The notes under the pieces are model-generated. The model made no database searches and was not told where the DNA came from. It was given only the letters and a program-made list of their open reading frames with translations. A stretch of 64,000 nt of DNA from Burkholderia vietnamiensis LMG 10929 (GTDB taxonomy: Bacteria > Pseudomonadota > Gammaproteobacteria > Burkholderiales > Burkholderiaceae): positions 1,240,001 through 1,304,000 of the forward strand of contig NZ_CP009631.1 in assembly GCF_000959445.1 (NCBI RefSeq), written 5' to 3'. A program made the translations under genes and the position numbers. Positions 46,444-56,450 of the stretch are shown here, in pieces (the stretch's first letter is position 1; each line of letters opens with the position of its first letter).

Positions 46444-47493
46444 TCAGAACGTGTAGCCGACATCGGCCGCGCCCTTGCCCTCGAGCTCGTCGAGCAGCTT
46501 CGCGAACGGCACGAGCGGGCGGTAGCGCAGCGCGACCTTGCGCGCATAGGCGACGAAGCGCGGCAGGTCGGCCAGGTAATGCGGCTTGCCGTCGCGATAG
46601 TTGATCCGCGCGAACAGGCCGAGAATCTTGATGTGGCGCTGCAGCCCCATCCATTCGAGCTGACGGTAGAACTCGCCGAAATCCGGATCGACCGGCAGGC
46701 CGGCCTTCTTCGCCTTTTCCCAGTAATACGCGAAGCAGTCGAGCTCGAACTCCTCGTCCCAGCTGATGAACGCGTCGCGCAGCAGCGACACGACGTCGTA
46801 GGTCAGCGGCCCGTACACGGCGTCCTGGAAGTCGAGCACGCCGGGGTTCGGCTCGCACACCATCAGGTTGCGCGGCATGAAGTCGCGCAGCATGAAGCCC
46901 TGCGGCTGCGCGCGGGCGCTCGCGATCAGCAGCGCGAACGTGCGGTCGAGCGTGCCGCGCATCGCGTCGTCGACCGGTTTGCCGAGGTGCCGGCCGATCA
47001 GCCATTCGGGCAGCAGCTCCATTTCGCGGCGCAGGAACGCCTCGTCGAACGGCGGCAGCACGTCGGGCGCCGACGCCAGCTGGAAGCGGATCAGCGCGTC
47101 GAGCGCGGCGCGCATCAGCCCGCGTGCGGCAGCCGGGTCCGCCGGATCGAGCACCGAGATGTACGACGTGCGGCCGAGGTCGGTCACGAGCATGAAGCCG
47201 GCGTCGAAGTCGTGGGCCAGTACCTCGGGCACGTGGTTGCCGGCCGCGGCGAGCAGTTGCGCGACCTGGACGAACTCACGGCACTTCTCGGGCGGCGGCG
47301 CGTCGACCGCGATCAGCGAGCCGCCCGGGCTGTTTGCCGACGCGACGCGGAAATAGCGGCGGAAACTGGCGTCCGAAGACGCGGGCGCGAGGGTGGACAG
47401 ATCGAGCGCGTGGCGCTCGGCGAGCGGGCGCAGCCACGCGGTGAGCGCGTCGAGGCGGGCGTCGGGCTGGGATGCGGCGGATGGGGGCGTCAT
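46444..47493 (-). CDS. amgK: N-acetylmuramate/N-acetylglucosamine anomeric kinase
   Basis: 349 residues in the aminoglycoside phosphotransferase-like fold: the catalytic loop F-M-L-R-D-F-M-P-R-N (about 210) and D-F-Q-D (about 229) are visible. AmgK phosphorylates MurNAc and GlcNAc at the anomeric carbon, feeding MurU. It is the first gene of the recycling pair and is divergent from lptD across a 223-base gap, the same arrangement as in Pseudomonas. Confidence 0.93.
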   Translation of the reverse strand: MTPPSAASQPDARLDALTAWLRPLAERHALDLSTLAPASSDASFRRYFRVASANSPGGSLIAVDAPPPEKCREFVQVAQLLAAAGNHVPEVLAHDFDAGFMLVTDLGRTSYISVLDPADPAAARGLMRAALDALIRFQLASAPDVLPPFDEAFLRREMELLPEWLIGRHLGKPVDDAMRGTLDRTFALLIASARAQPQGFMLRDFMPRNLMVCEPNPGVLDFQDAVYGPLTYDVVSLLRDAFISWDEEFELDCFAYYWEKAKKAGLPVDPDFGEFYRQLEWMGLQRHIKILGLFARINYRDGKPHYLADLPRFVAYARKVALRYRPLVPFAKLLDELEGKGAADVGYTF

Positions 47494-47524
47494 GAAACTC
47501 GGCGGAGGGGGGAACGTCTTGCCA

Positions 47525-47530
47525 TATAAT
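47525..47530 (+). promoter_or_regulatory. -10 element in the amgK/lptD divergent region
   Basis: TATAAT, a perfect -10, sits in the 223-base gap between the divergent genes. No good -35 is found at the usual distance on either strand; the overlapping minus-strand TATTAT could serve amgK. A short stem GACGCG/CGCGTC (about 47547-47561) follows it. Confidence 0.4.
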
Positions 47531-47716
47531 ACCCCACGACTTTTTTGACGCGCCCCGCGTCAGCTTCCGCCGCACCGGCCAGTTGCCTGTCGCGCCGTCC
47601 GCCCGCTCGCCTTCCCGGTTTGCGCTCAGCCGCAGTCGCGGTGCGACGGTGCGGCCCGCCGAGCGCGGCGGTGCCGTGCAGCGACGGTTGACAAGGGGCG
47701 ATTCGCCAAACGATAG

Positions 47717-50077
47717 ATGCCGCCCAAACCGCTATTCCCGAATGTCTTCCCCGGTGACGGGGCGCCGCGCAAAAGGCGGCTCGCGCTCGCGCTCCTGGCC
47801 GTGCCCGGCCTCGTGCCGGCCGTGTCGTACGCGCAGTTGTCGGGCGCGGCCGCGCAACCGCAGCCGCTCGGCTCGCCGTGGGACCTGCGCCTTGCCCCGC
47901 AGCTCGAGGATCACCCGCTGAAGGACGGCGCGAAGCCGGCCGCCTTCGTGATCGCCGACCACACGAGCGGCACGGCCGAGCAGGATCTGGCCGCGAAGGG
48001 CTCGGCCGAGCTGCGCCGCGGCGACGCGGTCGTGAAGGCCGACGCGATCCACTACGATCAGGACACCGACATGGCCGACGCGTACGGCCAGGTGAGGGTG
48101 ATCAACGGCGGCACGTCGTTCGCTGGCCCCGAGGCGCATCTGAAGGTCGAGGCGAACCAGGGCTTCATGACGGCGCCGAAGTACCACTTCAACGTGACGG
48201 GCGGCTCGGGCAGCGCGGAGCGCGTCGACCTGCTCGACAGCGAGCGCTCGGTGTTCGTGAACGGCACCTACACCGCGTGCCAGTGCGCGACCGATCCCGC
48301 GTGGTACATCAAGGGCAGCCGCTTCGACTTCGACACCGGCGCCGACGAAGGCACCGCGCGCAACGGCGTGCTGTTCTTCCAGGGCGTGCCGATCTTCGCG
48401 AGCCCGTGGCTCACGTTCCCGCTGTCGGGCGACCGGCGCAGCGGCCTGCTGCCGCCGACCTTCTCGATGAACTCGAACAACGGGTTCGAGCTGTCGCTGC
48501 CGTACTACTTCAACATCGCGCCGAACCGCGACCTGACGATCACGCCGCGCATCATCTCGCGGCGCGGCGTGCAGACGGAAGCGACGTTCCGCTATCTGTC
48601 GCCGTCGTACTCGGGCACGTTCACGGCCAACTACCTGCCGGACGACCGCCTCGCGCACCGCAACCGCTACGCGATCTACTGGCAGCACCAGCAGAACTTC
48701 GGCAGCGGTTTCGCCGGCTACGTCTACTACAACAAGGTCTCGGACAATACCTATCCCGAAGACCTTGGGTCGATGAACCAGTTCATCAACGGGACGCAGA
48801 CGCTGTACCAGCAGGAAGCCGGCATCACGTACAACAAGGGTCCGTGGTCGGTGCTCGCGCGCTACCAGCACTGGCAGACGCTGCCGCCGTCGATCTCGCC
48901 GTACAGCCGCGAGCCGCAGTTGAACGTGAAGTACACGAAGTACAACGTCGGCGGCTTCGACTTCGGCGCGGAAGCCGACTATTCGCGCTTTCGCATCACG
49001 ACCGCCGATTCGACCGAAGGCGACCGGATCGTCTTCAATCCGTACATCGCCTACGGCGTGTACGGGCCCGGCTACTTCGTCGTGCCGAAGGTCCAGTACC
49101 ACCTCGCGTCGTACGACCTGAACCATCTGTCGTCGAGCACGCCGAACAGCCCGAAGCACTTCACCGAGTCGATCCCGACCGTGAGCTTCGACTCGGGCCT
49201 GATCTTCGACCGCTCGGTCCATCTGTTCGGCCAGGACTTCATCCAGACGCTCGAGCCGCGCCTGTACTACGTCTACACGCCGTATCGCGACCAGTCGAAC
49301 GCGCCGCTGTTCGATACCGCCGAGTCGGATTTCGGGCTCGCGGAGATCTACCAGCCGAACACGTTCGTCGGCAACGACCGGATCGCGGACGCGAACCGGA
49401 TCACGGCCGGCCTGACCTCGCGCTTCATCGATCCGCGTACCGGCGACGAGCGCGCGCGCTTCGTGGTCGCGCAGCAGTACTACTTCGCCAATCAGCGCGT
49501 GGCGCTGAACTCGAACCAGAGCGGCGTGCTGGCGCGCCATTCCGACCTGATCGTCGGCGCGGCGCTGAAGCTCGGCTCCGGCTTCATGTCGGAGACGGCG
49601 TTCCAGTACAACCAGAACAACAACCAGCTCGTGAAGTCGAGCATCGGTTTCGGCTTCAGCCCGGGCGAGCGCCGCGTGATCAACGTCGGCTACCGCTATA
49701 CGCGCTCGAACACGACGCTCGACAACCAGCCGATCAACCAGTTCCTGGTGTCCGCGCAATGGCCGCTCACGCGGCGCCTGTATGCGGTCGGTCGCTTCAA
49801 CTACGACCTGGCCGCCGATCGGGTCGTCGACGGTCTGCTCGGCTTACAATACGACGCGGATTGCTGGGCGCTCGGCGTCGGGATCCAGCGGTACGCGAAC
49901 GGCGTGAACACGTCGGGGCAGCAGAACTCGTCGACGCGCTTCATGATGCAGCTCACGTTGAAGGGGCTGTCGAGCATCGACAACGGGCTCGTCGCCGCCT
50001 TCCGCGCCGGCGTGCCGGGCTACCAGCCGCTGCCGTCCGCGCCGCCGCCGATGTCCCGCTTCAGCAACTACGAGTAA
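47717..50077 (+). CDS. lptD: LPS assembly outer membrane protein LptD
   Basis: 786 residues. A signal peptide (about 20-40, ending A-Q-L near 42) leads to a periplasmic OstA-like domain (about 85-230) and a long beta-barrel domain. LptD with LptE moves lipopolysaccharide into the outer leaflet. Cysteines: C188 and C190 in A-C-Q-C, and C716 in D-C-W; the Escherichia coli pattern is four cysteines in two disulfides, so this set of three is a variant. It begins the lptD-surA-pdxA-rsmA unit; surA follows 45 bases later. Confidence 0.94.
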   Translation: MPPKPLFPNVFPGDGAPRKRRLALALLAVPGLVPAVSYAQLSGAAAQPQPLGSPWDLRLAPQLEDHPLKDGAKPAAFVIADHTSGTAEQDLAAKGSAELRRGDAVVKADAIHYDQDTDMADAYGQVRVINGGTSFAGPEAHLKVEANQGFMTAPKYHFNVTGGSGSAERVDLLDSERSVFVNGTYTACQCATDPAWYIKGSRFDFDTGADEGTARNGVLFFQGVPIFASPWLTFPLSGDRRSGLLPPTFSMNSNNGFELSLPYYFNIAPNRDLTITPRIISRRGVQTEATFRYLSPSYSGTFTANYLPDDRLAHRNRYAIYWQHQQNFGSGFAGYVYYNKVSDNTYPEDLGSMNQFINGTQTLYQQEAGITYNKGPWSVLARYQHWQTLPPSISPYSREPQLNVKYTKYNVGGFDFGAEADYSRFRITTADSTEGDRIVFNPYIAYGVYGPGYFVVPKVQYHLASYDLNHLSSSTPNSPKHFTESIPTVSFDSGLIFDRSVHLFGQDFIQTLEPRLYYVYTPYRDQSNAPLFDTAESDFGLAEIYQPNTFVGNDRIADANRITAGLTSRFIDPRTGDERARFVVAQQYYFANQRVALNSNQSGVLARHSDLIVGAALKLGSGFMSETAFQYNQNNNQLVKSSIGFGFSPGERRVINVGYRYTRSNTTLDNQPINQFLVSAQWPLTRRLYAVGRFNYDLAADRVVDGLLGLQYDADCWALGVGIQRYANGVNTSGQQNSSTRFMMQLTLKGLSSIDNGLVAAFRAGVPGYQPLPSAPPPMSRFSNYE

Positions 50078-50122
50078 CGCCGGCTTGTCCGCACCGGTCA
50101 GCACGCTTTCAATGGAGTATCA

Positions 50123-51487
50123 GTGGCAATGAAGAAAACCCTTCGTTTCGCGGCAGTCGTGTCCAGCCTCGCCGCGTCCGCCGCGCTGCTCGCCGCTGCG
50201 CCGGCCGCGGCGCAGGCGCTCGGTTCGCAAGGCGCGCAACTGACCGACGAAGTCGTCGCGGTCGTCAACAACGACGTGATCACGGGCCGCGAACTCGACC
50301 AGCGGGTCGGCCTAATCGCGCGCCGGCTGCAGCAGCAGAACGCGCCCGTGCCGCCGGCCGAACAGTTGCGTGCGCAGGTGCTGAACCAGATGGTGCTCGA
50401 GCGCATCCAGGTGCAGAAGGCGAAGGACGACGGCATCCGCATCGACGACGCCACCGTGCAGTCCACGCTCCAGCGCCTCGCGCAGGCCAACGGCATGACG
50501 CTCGACCAGTATCGCGCGCGCCTGGAGGCGCAAGGCGTGCCGTGGAGCGTCTTCACGAGCGATGCGCGCACCGAGCTGATGCTGTCGAAGCTGCGCGAGC
50601 GCGAGGTCGACGGCAAGATCACCGTGTCGGACGCCGAGGTCGCGAACTACATCGCGAGCCAGCGCGGGCCGAACGCGTCGCAGCAGCAGGATCTGCGCTT
50701 CCAGCACATCTTCATCAAGGCGCCCACCAACGCGCCGCAAGCCGACATCGAAGCCGCGCAGAAGAAGGCCGAGGCGCTGCTGCAGCAAGCGACGTCGGGC
50801 GCCGATTTCGAGAAGCTCGCACGCAACAATTCGGAAGCGAACGACGCGAAGAAGGGCGGCGACCTCGGCTTCAAGGCACCGAGCACGCTGCCGCCTGACG
50901 TCGTCGCGGCCGCGTCGAAGCTGCGTCCCGGCCAGGTCAATCCGACGCTGATCCGCGTGCCGGACGGCTTCGAGATCATCCGGCTGGTCGATCGCCGCCA
51001 GAGCCAGGGCGCGAGCGCCGCGGCGCCGAAGATCGTGCAGACGCACGTGCGCCACATCCTGCTGCGCGTCGGCGAAGGCAAGTCGGAAAACCAGGCGCGC
51101 CAGCAGCTGCTCGACATCCGCAAGCAGGTCGAGGCCGGCGGCGATTTCGCGAAGTTCGCGCGCACTTACTCGCAGGACGGGTCGGCGTCGCAGGGCGGCG
51201 ATCTCGGCTGGATCAGCCCGGGCGAGACCGTGCCGGAATTCGAGCGCGCGATGAACAACCTGCAGGACGGCCAGATCAGCCAGCCGGTGCGCACCGAGTA
51301 CGGCTATCACCTGATCCAGGTGATCGACCGGCGCGAGGCCGAAGGGTCGGTGCAGCAGCAGATGGACATCGCCCGCCAGGCGATCGGCCAGCGCAAGGCC
51401 GAGCAGGCATATGCCGACTGGCTGCGCGAGCTGCGCGACTCGTCGTACGTGCAGTACAAGATCGACGGCGTCGGGCCGGCGAACTGA
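50123..51487 (+). CDS. surA: Periplasmic chaperone and peptidyl-prolyl isomerase SurA
   Basis: 454 residues: signal peptide (about 1-33, A-P-A-A-A-Q-A), an N-terminal SurA chaperone domain (about 40-185), and two parvulin domains (about 185-290 and 305-405; L-R-F-Q-H-I-F-I-K and V-R-H-I-L-L-R). It escorts outer-membrane proteins, including LptD. GGAG fits the GTG at 50123 best (5-base spacing), but an ATG two codons later is possible. It sits between lptD and pdxA as in enterobacteria. Confidence 0.95.
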   Translation: MAMKKTLRFAAVVSSLAASAALLAAAPAAAQALGSQGAQLTDEVVAVVNNDVITGRELDQRVGLIARRLQQQNAPVPPAEQLRAQVLNQMVLERIQVQKAKDDGIRIDDATVQSTLQRLAQANGMTLDQYRARLEAQGVPWSVFTSDARTELMLSKLREREVDGKITVSDAEVANYIASQRGPNASQQQDLRFQHIFIKAPTNAPQADIEAAQKKAEALLQQATSGADFEKLARNNSEANDAKKGGDLGFKAPSTLPPDVVAAASKLRPGQVNPTLIRVPDGFEIIRLVDRRQSQGASAAAPKIVQTHVRHILLRVGEGKSENQARQQLLDIRKQVEAGGDFAKFARTYSQDGSASQGGDLGWISPGETVPEFERAMNNLQDGQISQPVRTEYGYHLIQVIDRREAEGSVQQQMDIARQAIGQRKAEQAYADWLRELRDSSYVQYKIDGVGPAN

Positions 51488-51498
51488 GCGAGCTTCAG

Positions 51499-52485
51499 AT
51501 GACGGCAGCCGCGTTGCAGATCGCGATCACGACTGGCGAGCCCGCAGGCGTCGGCCCTGAGCTGACCGTGCAGGCGTTGCAGGATGCCGCGCGGCGCTGG
51601 CCGGACGCGCAGTTCACCGTGCTCGGCGACGCCGCGCTGCTCGACGCACGCGCGGCGGCCGTCGGCGCCGACCGTGCGGTGCTCGCGGGCGGCCCGGTGT
51701 CGGTGCAACATCATCCGCTCGCGGCGCCCGCGCACGCGGGCACGCTGGACGCGGCCAACGGCCGCTACGTGCTCGCGCTGCTCGACGCGGCGATCGACGG
51801 CGCGCTGGCCGGCCGCTACGACGCGATCGTCACGGCCCCGCTGCAAAAGAGCACCATCAACGATGCCGGCGTACCGTTTACCGGCCATACCGAATACCTG
51901 GCCGAACGCACGCACACGCCGCGCGTCGTGATGATGCTGGCCGGCACCGGCGAGCGGCCGCTGCGCGTCGCGCTCGCGACCACGCATCTGCCGCTGAAGG
52001 ACGTGTCGGCCGCGCTGACGATCGACGGGCTCGTCGACACGCTCGCGATCATCGATCGCGACCTGCGACGCGACTTCGGCCTCGCGGCGCCGCGCATCCT
52101 CGTGACGGGGCTGAACCCGCACGCCGGGGAGAACGGCTATCTCGGCCGCGAGGAGATCGACGTGATCGCGCCGGCGCTGGCCCGCGCGAGCGAGCGCGGC
52201 ATCGATGCGCGCGGCCCGTATCCGGCCGACACGCTGTTCCAGCCGCGCTATCTGGCCGGCGCCGATTGCGTGCTGGCGATGTTCCACGATCAGGGCCTGC
52301 CCGTGCTGAAGTATGCGACCTTCGGCGAGGGCATCAACGTCACGCTCGGGCTGCCGATCATCCGCACGTCGGTCGATCATGGCACCGCGCTGGATCTGGC
52401 CGGCACCGGCCGCGCCGATCCGGGCAGCATGGTCGCGGCGCTCGACACGGCCGTCACGATGGCGCGCCATCGCCGCGCATCCTGA
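51499..52485 (+). CDS. pdxA: 4-hydroxythreonine-4-phosphate dehydrogenase
   Basis: 328 residues. PdxA oxidises 4-phosphohydroxy-L-threonine in pyridoxal phosphate synthesis. The family start [11 protein letters not shown] (about 11) and the metal-binding [10 protein letters not shown] (about 206) and F-H-D-Q-G-L (about 263) motifs are visible. It begins 11 bases after surA and continues the operon. Confidence 0.96.
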   Translation: MTAAALQIAITTGEPAGVGPELTVQALQDAARRWPDAQFTVLGDAALLDARAAAVGADRAVLAGGPVSVQHHPLAAPAHAGTLDAANGRYVLALLDAAIDGALAGRYDAIVTAPLQKSTINDAGVPFTGHTEYLAERTHTPRVVMMLAGTGERPLRVALATTHLPLKDVSAALTIDGLVDTLAIIDRDLRRDFGLAAPRILVTGLNPHAGENGYLGREEIDVIAPALARASERGIDARGPYPADTLFQPRYLAGADCVLAMFHDQGLPVLKYATFGEGINVTLGLPIIRTSVDHGTALDLAGTGRADPGSMVAALDTAVTMARHRRAS

Positions 52486-52533
52486 CGCGCGTAGTTCCAC
52501 CTCATTCGTCGCATTTTTGGTTTTTCTCAGTCG

Positions 52534-53364
52534 ATGTCGAACAGCAGACAGCACCAAGGCCACTTCGCGCGCAAGCGCTTCGGGCAGAACTTCCTCGTCG
52601 ATCACGGTGTGATCGACTCGATCGTCGCGACGATCGGCCCCGTGCGCGGCCAGCGGATGGTCGAGATCGGCCCGGGCCTCGGCGCGCTGACCGAGCCGCT
52701 GATCGCGCGCGTCGCCACGCCGGAGTCGCCGCTGCACGCAGTCGAGCTCGACCGCGACCTGATCGGGCGCTTGCAGCAGCGCTTCGGCGCGCTGCTCGAA
52801 CTGCACGCGGGCGATGCGCTCGCGTTCGACTTCGGCTCGCTCGCGGCGCCGGGCGACGCGCCGTCGCTGCGAATCGTCGGCAACCTGCCGTACAACATTT
52901 CGAGCCCGCTGCTGTTCCATCTGATGACGTTCGCGCCTGTCGTGATCGACCAGCATTTCATGCTGCAGAACGAAGTGGTCGAGCGGATGGTCGCGGAGCC
53001 GGGCACGAAGGCGTTCTCGCGGTTGTCGGTGATGCTGCAGTACCGCTACGTGATGGACAAGATGCTCGATGTGCCGCCGGAATCGTTCCAGCCGCCGCCG
53101 AAGGTCGATTCGGCGATCGTGCGGATGATTCCGTACGCACCGCACGAACTGCCGGACGTCGATCCGGTGCTGCTCGGCGAACTCGTCACGGCCGCGTTCT
53201 CGCAGCGCCGCAAGATGCTGCGCAACACGCTCGGCGAGTATCGCGACACGATCGATTTCGACGCGCTCGGCTTCGATCTGGCGCGGCGCGCGGAGGACGT
53301 GAGCGTGGCCGAATATGTCGGCGTCGCGCAGGCGCTTGCCCGCGCGCGCAACGTCGCGCAGTGA
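52534..53364 (+). CDS. rsmA: 16S rRNA (adenine(1518)-N6/adenine(1519)-N6)-dimethyltransferase
   Basis: 276 residues. RsmA (KsgA) dimethylates two adenines in the 3' hairpin of 16S rRNA, a late ribosome assembly checkpoint. The SAM site [12 protein letters not shown] (about 43-54) and the catalytic N-L-P-Y-N-I-S (about 118-124) are present. It ends the lptD-surA-pdxA-rsmA set; the apaGH genes found next in Escherichia coli are absent here. Confidence 0.96.
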   Translation: MSNSRQHQGHFARKRFGQNFLVDHGVIDSIVATIGPVRGQRMVEIGPGLGALTEPLIARVATPESPLHAVELDRDLIGRLQQRFGALLELHAGDALAFDFGSLAAPGDAPSLRIVGNLPYNISSPLLFHLMTFAPVVIDQHFMLQNEVVERMVAEPGTKAFSRLSVMLQYRYVMDKMLDVPPESFQPPPKVDSAIVRMIPYAPHELPDVDPVLLGELVTAAFSQRRKMLRNTLGEYRDTIDFDALGFDLARRAEDVSVAEYVGVAQALARARNVAQ

Positions 53365-53403
53365 CGCAAGCGCACGGGCGACCGTGCGCGGGTTCGGGGT
53401 TCG

Positions 53404-53437
53404 GAAGGCTGCCTTTGAGGGTGGCTTTTTTGTTTTT
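53404..53437 (+). terminator. Intrinsic terminator after rsmA
   Basis: A stem of about 9 pairs, several of them G-T wobbles, formed by AAGGCTGCC and GGGTGGCTTTT, with a TTTTTT run. Reasonable but not a perfect stem. Confidence 0.6.
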
Positions 53438-53552
53438 GGGGCGGATGCGGCGTGCTGGCTGCGGCGTTTGCGGATGCAGATGGGGTGGCGGGTGTGGTCG
53501 CGGCTACTGTTGAGGCTGCGGATGCGATGACGCATGCGGCTGAGCTACCGTT

Positions 53553-53588
53553 CCAGTCCCAGTCCCAGTCCCAGTCCCAGTCCCAGTC
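53553..53588. repeat. Six tandem CCAGTC hexamers
   Basis: Exact 36-base run of a 6-base unit, followed by degenerate GGTC/CAGTC copies to about 53615. It lies after the stop codons of two convergent genes. A minus-strand frame across it codes T-G repeats and is not a gene. Confidence 0.9.
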
Positions 53589-53688
53589 GTGGTCCCAGTC
53601 TTGGTCTTGGTCGTCGCCTCCGCCTTCGCCTTCGTCGCGACCGGCGCGATCAGCGCCTTTGACCCCTCCGGCTCGCCGCCAAGCCCCG

Positions 53689-54624
53689 CTACGCGCGCCG
53701 ACGCGCCGGTGCGTTGACCAGCGCGATGCCCGTCAGCACGAGCGCCGCGGCCGACATGAAGCGCCAGCCGACCGATTCGCCGAGCAGCAGCACGCCGAAC
53801 GCGACGCCGAACAGCGGCGACAGGAACGTGAACACCGACAGCCGCGACGCGCTGTAGCGGGTCAGCAGCCAGAACCACGACAGATAGCTGACGAACGCGA
53901 CGATCACCGACTGATACGCGAGGCTCGCGAGCGCGAGCGGTGTGACGCGCGCGAACGAGATCTGGCCGAGCAGCGCGGCGAGCGCGAGCAGCACGGCAGC
54001 CGACACCGCGAGCTGGTAGAACAGCGTCTTGCTGGCGCTGACGCGGGCGAGCGACGTCGAGCGCACGACGACCGTCGTCGCGGCCCACATCGCGCCGCCG
54101 AGAATGCCGAGTGCATCGCCGGCCAGCCCCGCGAGCACCGACGTGCCTGGCGCGCGCGGTTTCAGGAAGCCGTCCGCGAACGCGAGCGCGATGCCGGCGA
54201 ACGCGAGGCCGACGCCGGCCCACTGTATCCGCTGCAGCCGCTCGCCGGGCGCGAACAGATGCAGGCCGAGGGCCGTGAAGCACGGCGCGGTGTACAGGAA
54301 GATCGCCATGTGCGACGCGCTCGTCAGCGTCAGCCCGAAGAACACACAAACGAACTCGCCGGCGAACAGCGCGCCGGCCGCGATGCCGGGCCCGAGCGTG
54401 CCGTCCGCGCGGAACAACGGCGTGCCGCGCGAGCGTGCCCAGCCCCACAGCAGCAGCGCGGCGATCACCGAGCGCAGCCCGGCCTGGAACATCGGCGCAA
54501 TCGCGGCGTTGGTGCTCTTGATGGCGACTTGCTGGAAGCCCCAGATCGCGCACAGCAGCAGCATCACGCCGACCGCGCGTGCGTCCAGCGCGCCGCGCGT
54601 CGGCGATGCGGCGAGCGCGCTCAT
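53689..54624 (-). CDS. EamA/DMT family permease
   Basis: 311 residues with ten predicted membrane helices arranged as two EamA repeats (about 20-150 and 165-300), an inner-membrane metabolite exporter. The end of each repeat shows the L-G-E-S-V-G and P-L-F-G-V-A-F-G-V pattern. The substrate cannot be read from sequence. It stands alone on the minus strand between rsmA and gloA, replacing the apaGH genes known downstream of rsmA in other bacteria. Confidence 0.88.
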   Translation of the reverse strand: MSALAASPTRGALDARAVGVMLLLCAIWGFQQVAIKSTNAAIAPMFQAGLRSVIAALLLWGWARSRGTPLFRADGTLGPGIAAGALFAGEFVCVFFGLTLTSASHMAIFLYTAPCFTALGLHLFAPGERLQRIQWAGVGLAFAGIALAFADGFLKPRAPGTSVLAGLAGDALGILGGAMWAATTVVVRSTSLARVSASKTLFYQLAVSAAVLLALAALLGQISFARVTPLALASLAYQSVIVAFVSYLSWFWLLTRYSASRLSVFTFLSPLFGVAFGVLLLGESVGWRFMSAAALVLTGIALVNAPARRRA

Positions 54625-55040
54625 CGGCGGACCTCGCCGGCGTGACGCAGGACGGGCAGCGAACGAGACGGGCAGACGGCGCGTTGTTGGCGAACGAGTT
54701 GGCGATTTCGCACGGCGGGCAATGTGGCTGAATGGGAAGAGGCGGCGCGGGCCGGCGGCGGGCGGATGCCCACGTTTGGTGCGACGTGCGACGATGTTAC
54801 CCGATCGATGGACTTGCCGGCGAGCCTCCGGCGGAGCGGTGCCGGTCCGCGCGTGGGCGCAGGCGGTCGGGTGATGGTCTCAAGCACGTCCGAACGCCGC
54901 CCAAAATCCCGCCCGATCGCCCCGGAACCGTGACAGCACCGCCCGCAAACCACCCCCAACCCCGCGCCTCCACCCCCGGCGGGATTCACCCGTCTCCGGT
55001 AGAATTTCCGGTTCCGGAAAGTCCCCACAGGAGTACACAG
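54625..55040. other. Gap between the EamA gene and gloA
   Basis: 416 bases. It contains the gloA promoter and the inverted repeat TTTCCGG/CCGGAAA. Open frames across it are Arg/Gly-rich shadows. I see no other gene. Confidence 0.6.
55000..55020. promoter_or_regulatory. gloA promoter with overlapping inverted repeat
   Basis: TAGAAT (55000-55005) as -10 and TTTCCGG-TT-CCGGAAA (55005-55020) overlapping the expected start. An operator this close to the start would suit a repressor. The regulator is not in the window. Confidence 0.5.
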
Positions 55041-55430
55041 ATGCGTTTGCTGCATACGATGCTGCGAGTCGGCGATCTCGACCGCTCGATCAAGTTCTAC
55101 ACCGAATTGCTCGGCATGAAGCTGCTGCGTCGCGACGATTATCCGGAAGGCCGGTTCACGCTCGCATTCGTCGGCTACGAAGCGGAAAGCACGGGCACCG
55201 TGCTCGAGCTGACCCACAACTGGGATACGCCGTCCTACGATCTCGGCAACGGCTTCGGCCATCTTGCGGTGGAAGTCGACGATGCGTACGCGGCTTGCGA
55301 GAAGATCAAGGCGCAGGGCGGCAAGGTCACGCGCGAAGCGGGCCCGATGAAGCACGGCACGACCGTGATCGCGTTCGTCGAGGATCCGGACGGCTACAAG
55401 ATCGAGTTCATCCAGAAGAAGGCGCACTGA
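55041..55430 (+). CDS. gloA: Lactoylglutathione lyase (glyoxalase I)
   Basis: 129 residues. GloA turns the hemithioacetal of methylglyoxal and glutathione into S-lactoylglutathione. The metal-binding residues are present: H5-T-M-L, E56 in V-L-E-L-T, H74 in G-F-G-H-L-A, and E122 in K-I-E-F. Size and the L-G-M-K-L-L-R motif match the nickel-dependent class. It has GGAG before its ATG. A strong terminator at 55457 separates it from the convergent peptidase gene. Confidence 0.96.
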   Translation: MRLLHTMLRVGDLDRSIKFYTELLGMKLLRRDDYPEGRFTLAFVGYEAESTGTVLELTHNWDTPSYDLGNGFGHLAVEVDDAYAACEKIKAQGGKVTREAGPMKHGTTVIAFVEDPDGYKIEFIQKKAH

Positions 55431-55456
55431 GCGCAGTGCGCGCCGCGAGCAATGAA

Positions 55457-55492
55457 AAACGGGCGATGCCGCAGGATGCGCATCGCCCGTTT
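55457..55492. terminator. Bidirectional terminator between gloA and the metallopeptidase gene
   Basis: A 13-bp perfect stem AAACGGGCGATGC/GCATCGCCCGTTT with a 10-base loop, between convergent genes. The T-run is best on the minus strand (TTTTTC), so it most strongly ends the metallopeptidase transcript. Confidence 0.9.
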
Positions 55493-55516
55493 CGCTTCGC
55501 GGTGCGAAGCTCGGCG

Positions 55517-56404
55517 TTACAGCGACGGCAGCAGCTCGGGCGGATGATGCTTGAGCGTGTGCCGTGCTTCGCGGAATTCGGGGAAGATCGATTCGACGGT
55601 CTGCCAGAACGCCGGGCTGTGGTTCATTTCGCGCAGATGCGACAGCTCGTGCGCGACGACGTAGTCGATGATCGACATCGGGAAGTGGATCAGCCGCCAG
55701 TTCAGCCGGATCCTGCCGTCGCTCGAGCAGCTGCCCCAGCGCGTCGCAGCCGACGACAGCGCGTAGGTCGAATACGTGACGCCGAGCCTTTGCGCATAGA
55801 CGGCGAGGCGCTCGCCGAAGATCCGCTTCGCTTCGCCTTGCAGCCAGCCCTGCACGCGATCCTTGATCTGCTGCATGTCGGCCTGAGCGGGCAGCGGCAG
55901 CGACAGCCGCAGCGTGTCGGTATCGAAGGCGACGGCGCTCGCGCCGAGCGCGATCGTCACCGTCTTGCCGAGATACGGGAGTTGCGCGCCGTCGCGCCAG
56001 TCGATCTGCGGCAGCGCCCGCTGTTCGGTGCGGGTCTTCCACTCGGCGAGCTTCGCGAAGATCCAGCGCTGCTTTTCGGCGATCGCCGCTTCGATGTCGG
56101 TGAGCGTGACCCAGCGCGGCGCGGTGATCGACAGGCCGCTGCCGTCGATCGTGAAGCCGATCGTGCGGCGCGCCGAGCGCTTGAGCCGATATTCGAGCAC
56201 GCGGCTGTCGATCGCGAACGTGCGCACGCGCGAGCGATCGCGCGCAGGCCCCGGATCGAGCGGCGCGGCAGGCGCGCCGGCCGCGGGCGTGGCAGGTGTA
56301 GCCGGCGCGGGCGACGCGGCTGCCGGCCCGTCGAACAGCGGCAGGTCCATCTGGCGATGATCGAGGGCCACGACGGCAGGCCGTGGCCGCGGACGCTTCT
56401 TCAT
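55517..56404 (-). CDS. YgjP-like M48-family metallopeptidase
   Basis: 295 residues from the ATG at 56404. An Ala/Pro-rich N-terminal linker (about 25-50) precedes the catalytic domain, which has the zinc motif H-E-L-S-H-L-x-E-M-N-H-S-x-x-F-W near residue 246; H-E-x-x-H gives two ligands and the catalytic Glu, and the later His the third. No membrane segment is visible, so it is likely cytoplasmic. The start is chosen because the longer upstream frame overlaps plsC and no strong ribosome site exists in either place. It follows plsC by 46 bases on the minus strand. Confidence 0.9.
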   Translation of the reverse strand: MKKRPRPRPAVVALDHRQMDLPLFDGPAAASPAPATPATPAAGAPAAPLDPGPARDRSRVRTFAIDSRVLEYRLKRSARRTIGFTIDGSGLSITAPRWVTLTDIEAAIAEKQRWIFAKLAEWKTRTEQRALPQIDWRDGAQLPYLGKTVTIALGASAVAFDTDTLRLSLPLPAQADMQQIKDRVQGWLQGEAKRIFGERLAVYAQRLGVTYSTYALSSAATRWGSCSSDGRIRLNWRLIHFPMSIIDYVVAHELSHLREMNHSPAFWQTVESIFPEFREARHTLKHHPPELLPSL

Positions 56405-56450
56405 CAGTTCGCTTCGTTTCGTCGTACGCAACGGCTGCAGTCCGCGGGAG

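Larger units (their letters stand above)
53365..53688. other. Intergenic gap with a terminator and a hexamer repeat
   Basis: 324 bases between convergent rsmA and the EamA gene. It holds the wobble-stem terminator (53404-53437) and six CCAGTC copies; the remaining parts have no clear gene. Confidence 0.7.

Noticed and set aside
53504..54553. A minus-strand frame ending in Thr-Gly repeats
   Set aside because: Out of frame with the EamA permease, whose ten helices are clear; the repeat part is the CCAGTC hexamer array.
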